DNA from: CAYGYG01 sp964354155
GTDB lineage: Bacteria > Hydrothermota > Tepidihabitantia > SM23-42 > CAYGYG01
Direction of reading: 5' to 3'
DNA: 64,000 nucleotides
Assembly: GCA_964354155.1 (NCBI GenBank)
Contig: CAYGYG010000001.1
Span: forward strand, 1 to 64,000
The notes under the pieces are model-generated. The model did no database searches. It was not told the origin of the DNA and worked only from the letters and a program-made list of their open reading frames with translations. This document shows, piece after piece, positions 8,895 to 16,475 of the stretch (position 1 is the first letter of the stretch; each line of letters starts with the position of its first letter). The translations under genes were made by a program, and so were the position numbers.

Positions 8895-9893
8895 TCAGTT
8901 CTTGGTTTCGCCGGTCGACATCTGGGAGAAGCTTCGGCGAATCTCATCGGTAATGCCGTTCTTGACGCACGAGCCGGCCAGCCGGAGCGCATTACGTAAC
9001 GCCTCGGGTGAGGAGCGCCCGTGAGAAACGATGACCACACCGCCTAAACCGAGCAGGATTCCTCCACCGTATTCCTCATAACTCATGCGCCTTTTCAGGT
9101 CTTCGAGGGCGGGTCGAACCAGGGCGACGCCGAGTCTCCGGCGCACCGCCAGGTAAACGTCGTCTTTGAGCATTTTTTCGATGACGTCAACCATGCCTTC
9201 GGCGAACTTGATCACGATATTGCCGACGAAACCGTCACAGACGATGACGTCGGCAAAGCCTTTCATGATGTCACTGCCTTCGATATTGCCGATGAAGTTC
9301 AGACCGGTGGCCTTGAGGCCGGCATAACCCTTCTGAATATCCTCATGTCCCTTGACGCTTTCTTCACCGATGTTGAGGAGGGCGACCCGGGGCCGAGTCT
9401 TGGCGAGCACCTTCTCGCTGTAAATCGAGCCCAGGATGCCGTACTGGACATAGTTTATCGGCCGCAGGTGGATGTTGGACCCGACATCGAGCATGAACGA
9501 AAAGCCGGTTTCCGAGGGGAAGGTCACACCCAGGGCGGGTTTGTCGATGCCTTCAATCCGGCCGAGTTCAAACATTGAGAAGGCGAAGACCGCACCGGTA
9601 TTGCCGGCACTGACGATCGCATCAACCTTGCCTTCCTTGAGTAGTCGGCACAGAATGCCGATTGACGAGTTCTTCTTCTGTTTGACAACAATCGAGGGCA
9701 TTTCGTGCATGCCGACGACCTCGTCGGCCATGGCAAACTCGTGCCCGAAGGCGCTGATTTCGGCTTCGGTCTCGCCCTTGCCGACACACAGAATTTCGGT
9801 GTCGGGGATGGGTTCTTTGTTGAAAAGCTTGAGGGTTTCAATTTCCACTTTGGGCGCTGAGTCAGTGCCCATCATGTCGAAGCCGATTTTCAT
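8895..9893 (-). CDS. plsX: Phosphate acyltransferase PlsX
   Basis: PlsX converts acyl-ACP to acyl-phosphate, the donor for PlsY in phosphatidic-acid synthesis, linking fatty acids to phospholipids. The 332-residue protein opens with the typical MKIGFDMMGTDSAP and contains SAGNTGA, LLNIGEE, GFVGNIVIKFAEG and a C-terminal YGGGILLGL motif. It overlaps rpmF by 4 bp (ATGA) and precedes fabH, the widely conserved rpmF-plsX-fab order. The T in MMGTD is commonly G in relatives, a minor variation. Confidence 0.96.
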   Translation of the reverse strand: MKIGFDMMGTDSAPKVEIETLKLFNKEPIPDTEILCVGKGETEAEISAFGHEFAMADEVVGMHEMPSIVVKQKKNSSIGILCRLLKEGKVDAIVSAGNTGAVFAFSMFELGRIEGIDKPALGVTFPSETGFSFMLDVGSNIHLRPINYVQYGILGSIYSEKVLAKTRPRVALLNIGEESVKGHEDIQKGYAGLKATGLNFIGNIEGSDIMKGFADVIVCDGFVGNIVIKFAEGMVDVIEKMLKDDVYLAVRRRLGVALVRPALEDLKRRMSYEEYGGGILLGLGGVVIVSHGRSSPEALRNALRLAGSCVKNGITDEIRRSFSQMSTGETKN

Positions 9894-10084
9894 TTCTTCT
9901 CTTTCTTCTCTTTCTTCTTATAAATCAAGACATTGTCGTAGTAGCCGCAGCTGGGGCAGACCCGGTGGGGCAGCCGTGGTGCATGGCACTTAGGGCATTC
10001 GCCGTAGTTGAGCGGGTCGATCTTCCAGTTCGCGCGACGCTTACGGGTTCTTGAATGGGAGTGTCGTCTTTTAGGTACTGGCAT
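9890..10084 (-). CDS. rpmF: 50S ribosomal protein L32
   Basis: This 64-residue L32 has the N-terminal PVPKRRHSHSRTRKRRAN, a Zn-ribbon of two pairs (CPKC, CPSC), and a very lysine-rich C-terminal tail. It heads the lipid operon, as in many bacteria, so ribosome supply and membrane synthesis are co-expressed. No Shine-Dalgarno sequence precedes the ATG. Instead the -10 box ends 6 nt upstream, so the mRNA is probably leaderless. Confidence 0.96.
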   Translation of the reverse strand: MPVPKRRHSHSRTRKRRANWKIDPLNYGECPKCHAPRLPHRVCPSCGYYDNVLIYKKKEKKEKK

Positions 10085-10090
10085 AATGCC

Positions 10091-10118
10091 ATTATATCCA
10101 TGGGGGCGGTCAAGTCAA
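10091..10118 (-). promoter_or_regulatory. Promoter of the rpmF-plsX-fabH operon
   Basis: Minus-strand TTGACT, 16-bp spacer, TATAAT. The -10 box ends 6 nt before the rpmF ATG, so transcription would begin at or next to the start codon. It is divergent from the promoter at 10145. Confidence 0.8.
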
Positions 10119-10144
10119 TTGGAATTTCCGGCGCGAGTTTCGGC

Positions 10145-10172
10145 TTGACACGGCTCGTGCGACGGGTATAAT
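10145..10172 (+). promoter_or_regulatory. Promoter of the propeller/M23 peptidase genes
   Basis: Perfect TTGACA, 16-bp spacer, perfect TATAAT. It gives a leader of about 20 nt carrying AAGGAG before ATG 10198. Confidence 0.85.
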
Positions 10173-10197
10173 TTGGCGCAATCAACAAGGAGAAAGC

Positions 10198-11121
10198 ATG
10201 CTCCAAGTAATGTCGCTCTTCTTTGCTTCATTAGTCGGCATTCAAGTTACTCTGGTTGAACATACGGCCAACCCCAGCGGGATCACGGTCTCCCAGAATG
10301 GTGTCTACGTGCTTTCCTGTTCCTACCGCCCGGGATTCGAAGTCGGCATTGACCAGGCGGTCCTGCGGAAAGACGGACAGGCCGTGTGGCATAAGCAGGG
10401 CGCGGGTGAAAGCCATTTTTTCCTGGGCAACCTGGGCACGGCGGTAGCCATGATTCCCGAGGGCGACCCGGTACGGCTTGACTTCTACGACGAACCGGGC
10501 CGCCGGGCTGGTACCGTCCGCGTTCCTTTTCCCCAAGGGGCGCAGTTTTCCGATGACGGTGAACACTTCTTCGTCCTCTCGGGGACGCAGGGCCTACTGC
10601 AATTTGCGAAAGATGGCAAGACCGAAGCCCAATTCGGCGCGGCCAATACTTTTGCGATTTCCGGGGACGGTCGCACCGTGGCCCTGGTGCAAGGCAGCGA
10701 ACTTTCGATCTTTCGGTCGCAGAAACTGCTGTTTCGGGCCGCGCTCCCTTCAGCCAATGTCCGGTCGATGACTCTGTCCCGAGACGGCAAGACGCTCGGG
10801 GTAATCGACCAGGGCACCCTGCTGGTTTTCGATACGCGGGCCAAGAAAGAGTTGTGGCGTATCAGCCTTGCCAATCCGATTGTGCTCGGCGTGGCGCAGG
10901 ACGGCGAGCAGGTTGTTTGCGCCCAGGAGGAACGGCAGGCGACCAGTCGGGTTCGATTCTGCCTTTTCAGTCGGACCGGCGCCAAGATCGTTGAGTGGTC
11001 CAGGCAATTCGAGTACGACTACGAGACCGTGCATCGGATCGACTACCGACCAAACGGCATTGTTGATGTATTTACGACCGACGGCCGTGATCGGTACTTC
11101 GTCTCAGGGAAGGAGGATTGA
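10198..11121 (+). CDS. Beta-propeller-like protein of unknown function
   Basis: This 307-residue protein starts with a short hydrophobic segment (probable signal peptide) and then repeated blades of about 40 residues with recurring D-G turns (SQNG, SDDGE, SGDGR, SRDGK). They resemble WD40/YVTN propellers. No catalytic residues are recognised. ATG 10198 follows AAGGAG. The stop is one base before the M23 peptidase ATG, so the two are probably co-translated. A periplasmic or surface scaffold role is inferred. Confidence 0.7.
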   Translation: MLQVMSLFFASLVGIQVTLVEHTANPSGITVSQNGVYVLSCSYRPGFEVGIDQAVLRKDGQAVWHKQGAGESHFFLGNLGTAVAMIPEGDPVRLDFYDEPGRRAGTVRVPFPQGAQFSDDGEHFFVLSGTQGLLQFAKDGKTEAQFGAANTFAISGDGRTVALVQGSELSIFRSQKLLFRAALPSANVRSMTLSRDGKTLGVIDQGTLLVFDTRAKKELWRISLANPIVLGVAQDGEQVVCAQEERQATSRVRFCLFSRTGAKIVEWSRQFEYDYETVHRIDYRPNGIVDVFTTDGRDRYFVSGKED

Positions 11122-11122
11122 T

Positions 11123-12445
11123 ATGAGAACCTGGTCGATGCTGATCATACTTCCAATTGCCCTCTGGAGCCAGGGTTGGCCCCTGGCGCCGCAGGATCAA
11201 GTTAAACCAGTAGGGAACAACTGGGGCGAGTACCAGAACTACGGCGGTGCTCCTTATCTCCACAATGGAGTGGATGTGATGGGAGTTACGGCTGGAAGAC
11301 CTGTTTATGCAGTTGGCCGAGGTACAGTCAAGGCTTGGCTTACAACTCAAGCTAACGAGCACTGGCGGTTGGCTATCGGAGACAGCAATCGGGTGCCGAC
11401 CGACTCTTCAGACGGCTGGCTTTATGCCCACATCGATCGAACTCGCTTCCACTTGAATGTCGGCGACACATGTCGTCCAGGCGACCTGATCGGCTATCTT
11501 GTGCCCTGGCCCGTAGCCGGTTTTGACCACTGCCACTGGGCGCGGATCCGCAACGCAGGCTATCCATGGCTGGCGACCTGGCTGTTTGTCCAGAATCCCC
11601 TGGTTGTCATTCGTCCAAACACTGACACGATTAGACCAGTTTTCGAAAGGGCCTACAGTTCAAACTGGTTTGCTTTCTGCCGCAACAACACTTCGACCTA
11701 CCTGCAGCCCACGAACCTGAACGGCGATGTTGACATCGTGGCCAAGGTGCTGGACAAATGCTGCACGCCGTGGCACGACACGGTCTACACCCGGCTTGTA
11801 CCCTACAAGATCGAATACCGGATGCGCGGTCCGGTCACAATCCCGACGACCCGGTTCATGGAGTTCCGCGGCAAACTTCTTTACGATGCGGCAGCTACGA
11901 ATGCCATCTACAAAGATGATGCAACCTGTAACACCCGTGGGGACTACACCTACCGCGACTACTTCTTCATTGTCACGAACACCGACGGCGATACGCTCAT
12001 TGAGCCGAGTGATACTTCAGGCAAGTGGCGTACCCAGAACTATCCGGACGGCGTTTATTGGGTTGTGGTCACGGCCTACGACGTCTACGGCAGCTGGAAG
12101 GCCGAGAGCATGCAGGTTACTCTCAATAACGGTAACGCCGTGGCCGAGGGTAGAGACCACAGCCTGACTTCCTTTTCGGTCCAGCCCACGGTGCTTGGGC
12201 GCCGGGACTGCCTGAAGGTCAGTTTCGGGCCGGCCGCCGGTGGGCCGGTCGAGATCACCCTGTTCGACATAACCGGCAAAAAGATAATCAGTCACCGGGT
12301 TCTACCGACGGTAACGGCCTCGTTTGACATCCGGCTGGCGAGATATCTGGTTACGCCGGGTGTCTACTTTGTTTCTCTACGAGACCTCCGGCGCGTCGGC
12401 GGCAAAGGCCGGATCTTCAAACGGAAGATAGTCGTCACCGATTAG
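11123..12445 (+). CDS. Secreted M23-like peptidase with C-terminal sorting domain
   Basis: A signal peptide (MRTWSMLIILPIALWSQG) leads to a LytM/M23-type domain at residues about 25-150. The zinc-ligand pattern is intact: HNGVD, YAHID and DHCH. This is consistent with a peptidoglycan endopeptidase or related Gly-type peptidase. Residues about 160-340 are beta-rich and unassigned, with several cysteines. The last ~85 residues resemble Por/FlgD-like C-terminal sorting domains (TLFDITGKK, then PGVYFVSL). ATG 11123 has a Shine-Dalgarno AAGGAGG and sits one base after the previous stop. The sequence is readable upstream, but that part overlaps the propeller gene. Confidence 0.8.
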   Translation: MRTWSMLIILPIALWSQGWPLAPQDQVKPVGNNWGEYQNYGGAPYLHNGVDVMGVTAGRPVYAVGRGTVKAWLTTQANEHWRLAIGDSNRVPTDSSDGWLYAHIDRTRFHLNVGDTCRPGDLIGYLVPWPVAGFDHCHWARIRNAGYPWLATWLFVQNPLVVIRPNTDTIRPVFERAYSSNWFAFCRNNTSTYLQPTNLNGDVDIVAKVLDKCCTPWHDTVYTRLVPYKIEYRMRGPVTIPTTRFMEFRGKLLYDAAATNAIYKDDATCNTRGDYTYRDYFFIVTNTDGDTLIEPSDTSGKWRTQNYPDGVYWVVVTAYDVYGSWKAESMQVTLNNGNAVAEGRDHSLTSFSVQPTVLGRRDCLKVSFGPAAGGPVEITLFDITGKKIISHRVLPTVTASFDIRLARYLVTPGVYFVSLRDLRRVGGKGRIFKRKIVVTD

Positions 12446-12521
12446 ATTGTTGCGGGATTGGGCAATTAACAAGAGGGCGGGTAGTGGGGGTGAGAGAAAG
12501 GTGTTCTTCGGTAATAGCAAA

Positions 12522-12549
12522 GAAACGGCGTGAGCCGTTTCCAAAGGAG
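12522..12549 (+). promoter_or_regulatory. Hairpin abutting the Shine-Dalgarno of the S8 protease gene
   Basis: GAAACGGC-GTGA-GCCGTTTC (12522-12541) is a perfect 8-bp stem one base upstream of AAAGGAG (12543-12549). It could affect translation initiation or stabilise the mRNA end. The rest of 12446-12554 shows no gene. Confidence 0.45.
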
Positions 12550-12554
12550 TCAAG

Positions 12555-14927
12555 ATGAAGTACTTGATGGTTATCGCGGGGCTTTTCGCCGTTGGCATGG
12601 CCTCGCATTATGACATGGGTCCAGCGCAGTCGTTTGTGCCGGAACCATACCAGGATGCCTCGGTGATATCGTTTTCGAACGGTATCGTCTTTGACACGAG
12701 GCAGGGTGAGCCGGTTTTACCCGAAGGGTACCGGTCCGAGCCCAAAGCGCCGTCGGATTTGGTCTACTGCATTGTGCAGTTCCGCGGGCCGATCCGCCAG
12801 GATTGGCTGCGCAACATGGAACAGCACGGCGCGCGGCCGCTCGGATACCTGCCGAACTATGCAGTGCTGGCCAAGATGGACGAAGTCACCCGGGGTCTGG
12901 TGGCCGCCATGCCGATGGTGCGCTGGGTCGGTCTTTTCCAGCCCGCCTACAAAGTAGCGGGCGATCTCTTCTACGCGCAGGGCGCGAAGGAACTGGTCAT
13001 CCAGGTCTTTCCCGATGAAGATGCCAACCAGGTCTCTGAAACAGTGAAGGCGCTGGGGGCCAAGGTCGAATACGTGATGGTCACCGACTATATGAAGACC
13101 ATCAAGATCACGGCCGACGTTTCCCTGCTGCCCGAGATCGTCAGGCTCAACGATGTTCTGTGGATTCAGGAGTGGACCGAACCGACGGCCGCCAACGACA
13201 ACTGCCAGTGGGTCGTCCAGTCGGGCTGGCGTGCCAGTGCCCCGCCGCCGACCGACACGGCCTCCCGGCGCCCGTGGAAACGGGGAGTGCGCGGTCAGGG
13301 TGTCGTGCTGTCGACTACTGATACCGGCATAAACACGGGTCATAACATGTTCCGGGATCCGGCACTGGCGATCACGCCGCCCGGTATCTGGCCCACCCAT
13401 CGCAAGCTGGTTGCCTACAAGAAGTACGCCACCGCCGACGCGGTTGAAGGTCAGTATCACGGCAGCCACGTCAATGGCACCGTGGCTGGTGACGATTCAG
13501 TGACCGGCGGAACCAGCAACTATGACGGCATGTCGATAAAGGGAAGACTTTACTTTGTCGACCTGACCCTCGGGACGGGCTTTGTCGTCACGACCGATCT
13601 GACAACGATGTACGACACGATTTACAACGGCAACGGCCTGCCTTACCGTATTCTACAGCAGTCTGGTTCCTGGCGCTGGTCCAGTACCGGTACTTATCTA
13701 CTCCAGGAATCATCCAGCGATGCCTTTGTCTGGCGACGGAAGAACTTCTTGAATATCTTTGCCGCCGGCAATGAAGGCGGACCATCGCGGATCGGCAATC
13801 CGAGTGCGGCGAAGAACATGGTAACGGTGGGCGCGAGCGGCAACGGTACGGTGTCCAACACACTGGCCGGCTTCTCAAGCCGCGGTCCAACTCAGGACAA
13901 CCGCATCAAACCCAACATCTGCGCCCCGGGTGACCTGATCTATTCGGCAACGTCGACCGGTACAAATACGTATGCGTCGATGTCCGGTACGAGCATGGCA
14001 ACGCCGGCGATAAACGGCGCGATGGGCCTGCTCCGCTGCTACCTGGAGCGGGGTTACTATCCGACCGGTGACAGTGTCGTCGGCAACCGCCTCAGCTACA
14101 TCAGTGCGGCGCTGTTGCGGTCGATGGCCTATGCCTCGGCCGATCCTAACATCGGCGCCTTCGTCATCCCGAGCTTCGATATCGGCTGGGGTCGGATCAA
14201 TATCGACAGCGTCCTGTACTTTACCGGCGACACGCGTCGGTTGATGCTCAAGGATGATACGGTCGGCGTGGCAACCGGTCTGTTTAAAGAAGACTCGTTC
14301 CGGGTTACCGCGGCGATTCCGTTGCGGATTGCCATGGCCTATACCGACTCGGCCGGCGCGCCGAACGCGAACCCGTGCCTGGTCAATAACCTCCACCTGC
14401 TGGTTACGGCACCGGGCGGGACTTTCTACCGCGGCAATCAATACACCGCGGGTCAATCGACCGCAAACCCGGGGACCTGGGATGATCGGAATGTCGAAGA
14501 GTGCGCCCGGATCAACGCACCGGCTACCGGCATCTGGACGATCCGAGTGATCGGTCAGAACGTGAGAACCGCGCGTCAGCCGTTTGCCTATACGATCAGC
14601 GGGGCGGTGACGCTACTGGGCGTCGAAGATGAGCGGCCTTCGGGAATCCCGACGGTATTTGGTGTCAAGGTGGCATCGGCGATCTTCAGCCGCGCAACCC
14701 GAATCAACCTCTCATTGCCGGCCCGATCGAATGTCACCCTGACGATCTACGACATCGATGGTCGCGAGGTCAGCACCCTGGCTGCTAAGTCGTTTGAGCC
14801 CGGCAATCACGTCTTCACCTGGTCGGGCACCGATCATAACGGCAAGCGCGTAGCAAGTGGTGTCTACTTCTACAAGGTTGAGACCGCGAGCGACAAGGCG
14901 GTTGGGAAACTCATCCTGGTAAGATAA
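12555..14927 (+). CDS. Secreted subtilisin-like (S8) serine protease with FlgD-like sorting domain
   Basis: This 790-residue protein has a signal peptide, then a propeptide-like region (to about 215). The peptidase S8 domain has Asp in STTDTGI, His in HGSHVNG, oxyanion Asn in AAGNEG and Ser in SGTSMATP. A beta-sandwich (P-domain-like) region follows, and the last ~85 residues are a FlgD-Ig/Por-type domain (LTIYDIDGREV, then ASGVYFYKV). The catalytic set is complete, so it should be active outside the cell. Start ATG 12555 has AAAGGAG. The gene ends 20 bp before a strong terminator. Confidence 0.93.
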   Translation: MKYLMVIAGLFAVGMASHYDMGPAQSFVPEPYQDASVISFSNGIVFDTRQGEPVLPEGYRSEPKAPSDLVYCIVQFRGPIRQDWLRNMEQHGARPLGYLPNYAVLAKMDEVTRGLVAAMPMVRWVGLFQPAYKVAGDLFYAQGAKELVIQVFPDEDANQVSETVKALGAKVEYVMVTDYMKTIKITADVSLLPEIVRLNDVLWIQEWTEPTAANDNCQWVVQSGWRASAPPPTDTASRRPWKRGVRGQGVVLSTTDTGINTGHNMFRDPALAITPPGIWPTHRKLVAYKKYATADAVEGQYHGSHVNGTVAGDDSVTGGTSNYDGMSIKGRLYFVDLTLGTGFVVTTDLTTMYDTIYNGNGLPYRILQQSGSWRWSSTGTYLLQESSSDAFVWRRKNFLNIFAAGNEGGPSRIGNPSAAKNMVTVGASGNGTVSNTLAGFSSRGPTQDNRIKPNICAPGDLIYSATSTGTNTYASMSGTSMATPAINGAMGLLRCYLERGYYPTGDSVVGNRLSYISAALLRSMAYASADPNIGAFVIPSFDIGWGRINIDSVLYFTGDTRRLMLKDDTVGVATGLFKEDSFRVTAAIPLRIAMAYTDSAGAPNANPCLVNNLHLLVTAPGGTFYRGNQYTAGQSTANPGTWDDRNVEECARINAPATGIWTIRVIGQNVRTARQPFAYTISGAVTLLGVEDERPSGIPTVFGVKVASAIFSRATRINLSLPARSNVTLTIYDIDGREVSTLAAKSFEPGNHVFTWSGTDHNGKRVASGVYFYKVETASDKAVGKLILVR

Positions 14928-14946
14928 CGCGTAGTCCAAGAAGACT

Positions 14947-14973
14947 GGGGCCCCGCAAGGGGCCCCTTTTTTT
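14947..14973 (+). terminator. Rho-independent terminator of the S8 protease gene
   Basis: GGGGCCCC-GCAA-GGGGCCCC followed by seven T. It also overlaps the 3' end of the convergent prepilin peptidase gene. Confidence 0.93.
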
Positions 14974-15733
14974 ACAGGTAGTAACTGAGAAAAGGTAAGT
15001 TCAATCCTTGAACATACAAAGCCAACAACGCTCCCAAACTCAGGAAGGGTCCAAACGGTATCGGAGTTTGGCGTTCTTTCCTGGTGCCGACCAGATAAAT
15101 GCCCGCGATTAAGGCCCCGAGCAGTGCGGCAAGGAGTATTGCGATGAATGTGTACTTTAGACCCAGAAAGGCGCCGATCATTCCGGCGAGTTCGACATCA
15201 CCAAAGCCCATGACTTCGCGATGGTAGACGAGTCCCCCGACAACGCGCACCAGGTAGATCAGGCCGCCGCCGAGCACGATACCGGCCAGGGACGATCCCA
15301 CCGTGCCCTCGGTAATGTGCAGGGCGATGCCGAGTGCAATACCGGGTAGGACGATTACTTCGGGAATGAGCAGGTGGACAAGGTCAATGACGGAACAGAC
15401 GATCAGTATGCCGCAGAAGATAAGATAGAGGAAGAACCCAAGGCTGAGCCCAAACCTGAGCCAGAGGCCGAGGGCGCAAGCCGCGGTGACGATCTCGACC
15501 AGCGGGTACTGGACGGAGATCGGCGACTTGCAGCCCGAACAGCGGCCGCGCAGCAGGAGATAACTGATAACGGGAACATTCTCCAATGCGGCAATCGGTT
15601 TTCGACAGGCCGGACAGAAAGAGCTGGGCCTGATGATGGAAAGGTTCTGGGGCAGCCGGTAGATGAGGACGTTGAAAAAACTTCCGAGGCAGGCGCCGGC
15701 CAGCGTGACAAAGATGTCAACCAATAGCGGCAT
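14972..15733 (-). CDS. pilD: Prepilin peptidase (A24 family)
   Basis: This inner-membrane aspartic peptidase cleaves and N-methylates type IV prepilins or pseudopilins. The 253-residue protein has the N-terminal GSFFNVLIYRLP, a cytoplasmic zinc loop with two CxxC pairs (CPAC, CSGC), and the catalytic aspartates in VIDL and GFGD. About eight hydrophobic segments are visible. It lies apart from other pilus genes, although pilT is at 20.4 kb. No Shine-Dalgarno sequence is present. The promoter places the ATG at the transcription start. Confidence 0.95.
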   Translation of the reverse strand: MPLLVDIFVTLAGACLGSFFNVLIYRLPQNLSIIRPSSFCPACRKPIAALENVPVISYLLLRGRCSGCKSPISVQYPLVEIVTAACALGLWLRFGLSLGFFLYLIFCGILIVCSVIDLVHLLIPEVIVLPGIALGIALHITEGTVGSSLAGIVLGGGLIYLVRVVGGLVYHREVMGFGDVELAGMIGAFLGLKYTFIAILLAALLGALIAGIYLVGTRKERQTPIPFGPFLSLGALLALYVQGLNLPFLSYYL

Positions 15734-15738
15734 TGCTA

Positions 15739-15766
15739 AAAATAGCGCAAAATCGGCTTATGTCAA
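15739..15766 (-). promoter_or_regulatory. Promoter of pilD, leaderless arrangement
   Basis: Minus-strand TTGACA, 16-bp spacer, TATTTT (4 of 6 match). It ends 5 nt before the ATG. The -10 is weak, but the spacing matches the other promoters in the window. Confidence 0.55.
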
Positions 15767-15888
15767 TGCCGAAGGCAAGCTGTCCAGCCATCAAGCTATT
15801 GAGCAATCGAGCGAAGGGCAGTAGGAAAGGGAAGAGATCGCGGTTCTATCCGGTATCGTGGATCGGGCATCCAACTCATTCCCCACTT

Positions 15889-15923
15889 CATCACTGTAAT
15901 CCGCCGTTCTATCACCGTAATCG
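15889..15923. repeat. Dispersed repeat with ATCACTGTAATC-type half-sites, copy 1
   Basis: Two spaced units, ATCACTGTAATC and ATCACCGTAATC, sit in the gene-free stretch 15767-15938. The same two-unit arrangement recurs at 51222-51259, and a looser inverted form near 37202-37240. Confidence 0.6.
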
Positions 15924-15938
15924 AAGCGTTTTGTCTGC

Positions 15939-15966
15939 TTGACAAACCGGTTCGCTTGCGTAGAAT
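15939..15966 (+). promoter_or_regulatory. Promoter of the HIT gene, leaderless arrangement
   Basis: TTGACA, 16-bp spacer, TAGAAT, ending 5 nt before ATG 15972. No room for a Shine-Dalgarno sequence. Confidence 0.8.
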
Positions 15967-15971
15967 CTGGC

Positions 15972-16445
15972 ATGCGCAGACTCTGGGCGCCCTGGCGCAC
16001 CGTCTACATCAATGAAGCTCCGTCGAAGGGCTGCATCTTCTGCCGTGGCCATCAAGCGCGACATGACCGGAAGAACCTCATCCTGCATCGCGGTGAGGAG
16101 GGTTTTGTCCTTCTTAATCGTTTTCCCTACAGTAACGGCCATCTTATGATTGCCCCTTTTCGCCATGTGGGTGAGCTCTCCAAGCTGACACGCGTCGAGA
16201 TCTTTGAGATGTTCGACTTACTCAACCGGGCGATTGGAGCGATACGCAAGACGATGCGGCCGCAGGCATTCAATGTCGGCCTCAACTTGGGCCGGGTTGC
16301 GGGCGCGGGGGTTGAAGACCATGTTCATATCCATGTGGTGCCGCGCTGGTCGGGCGACACCAATTTCATGCCGGTGCTGTGCCAGACCAAGGTCATTTCC
16401 GAGGCACTCGACTGCACCTATCGGAAACTCAAGAAAGTCTTCTGA
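15972..16445 (+). CDS. HIT-family nucleotide hydrolase/phosphorylase
   Basis: This 157-residue protein belongs to the histidine-triad family (HVHIHVVPRW) and acts on dinucleoside polyphosphates or nucleotide conjugates. The N-terminal RRLWAPWR and CIFC belong to the Ap4A-phosphorylase-like HIT subgroup. ATG 15972 is chosen because RRLWAPWR normally begins the protein and the -10 box ends 5 nt upstream; an earlier in-frame codon would lie upstream of the promoter-defined start. It precedes recG by 30 bp. Confidence 0.92.
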   Translation: MRRLWAPWRTVYINEAPSKGCIFCRGHQARHDRKNLILHRGEEGFVLLNRFPYSNGHLMIAPFRHVGELSKLTRVEIFEMFDLLNRAIGAIRKTMRPQAFNVGLNLGRVAGAGVEDHVHIHVVPRWSGDTNFMPVLCQTKVISEALDCTYRKLKKVF

Positions 16446-16475
16446 TTCACTTCCTGAGCGCGACGGCGGCCTCCG

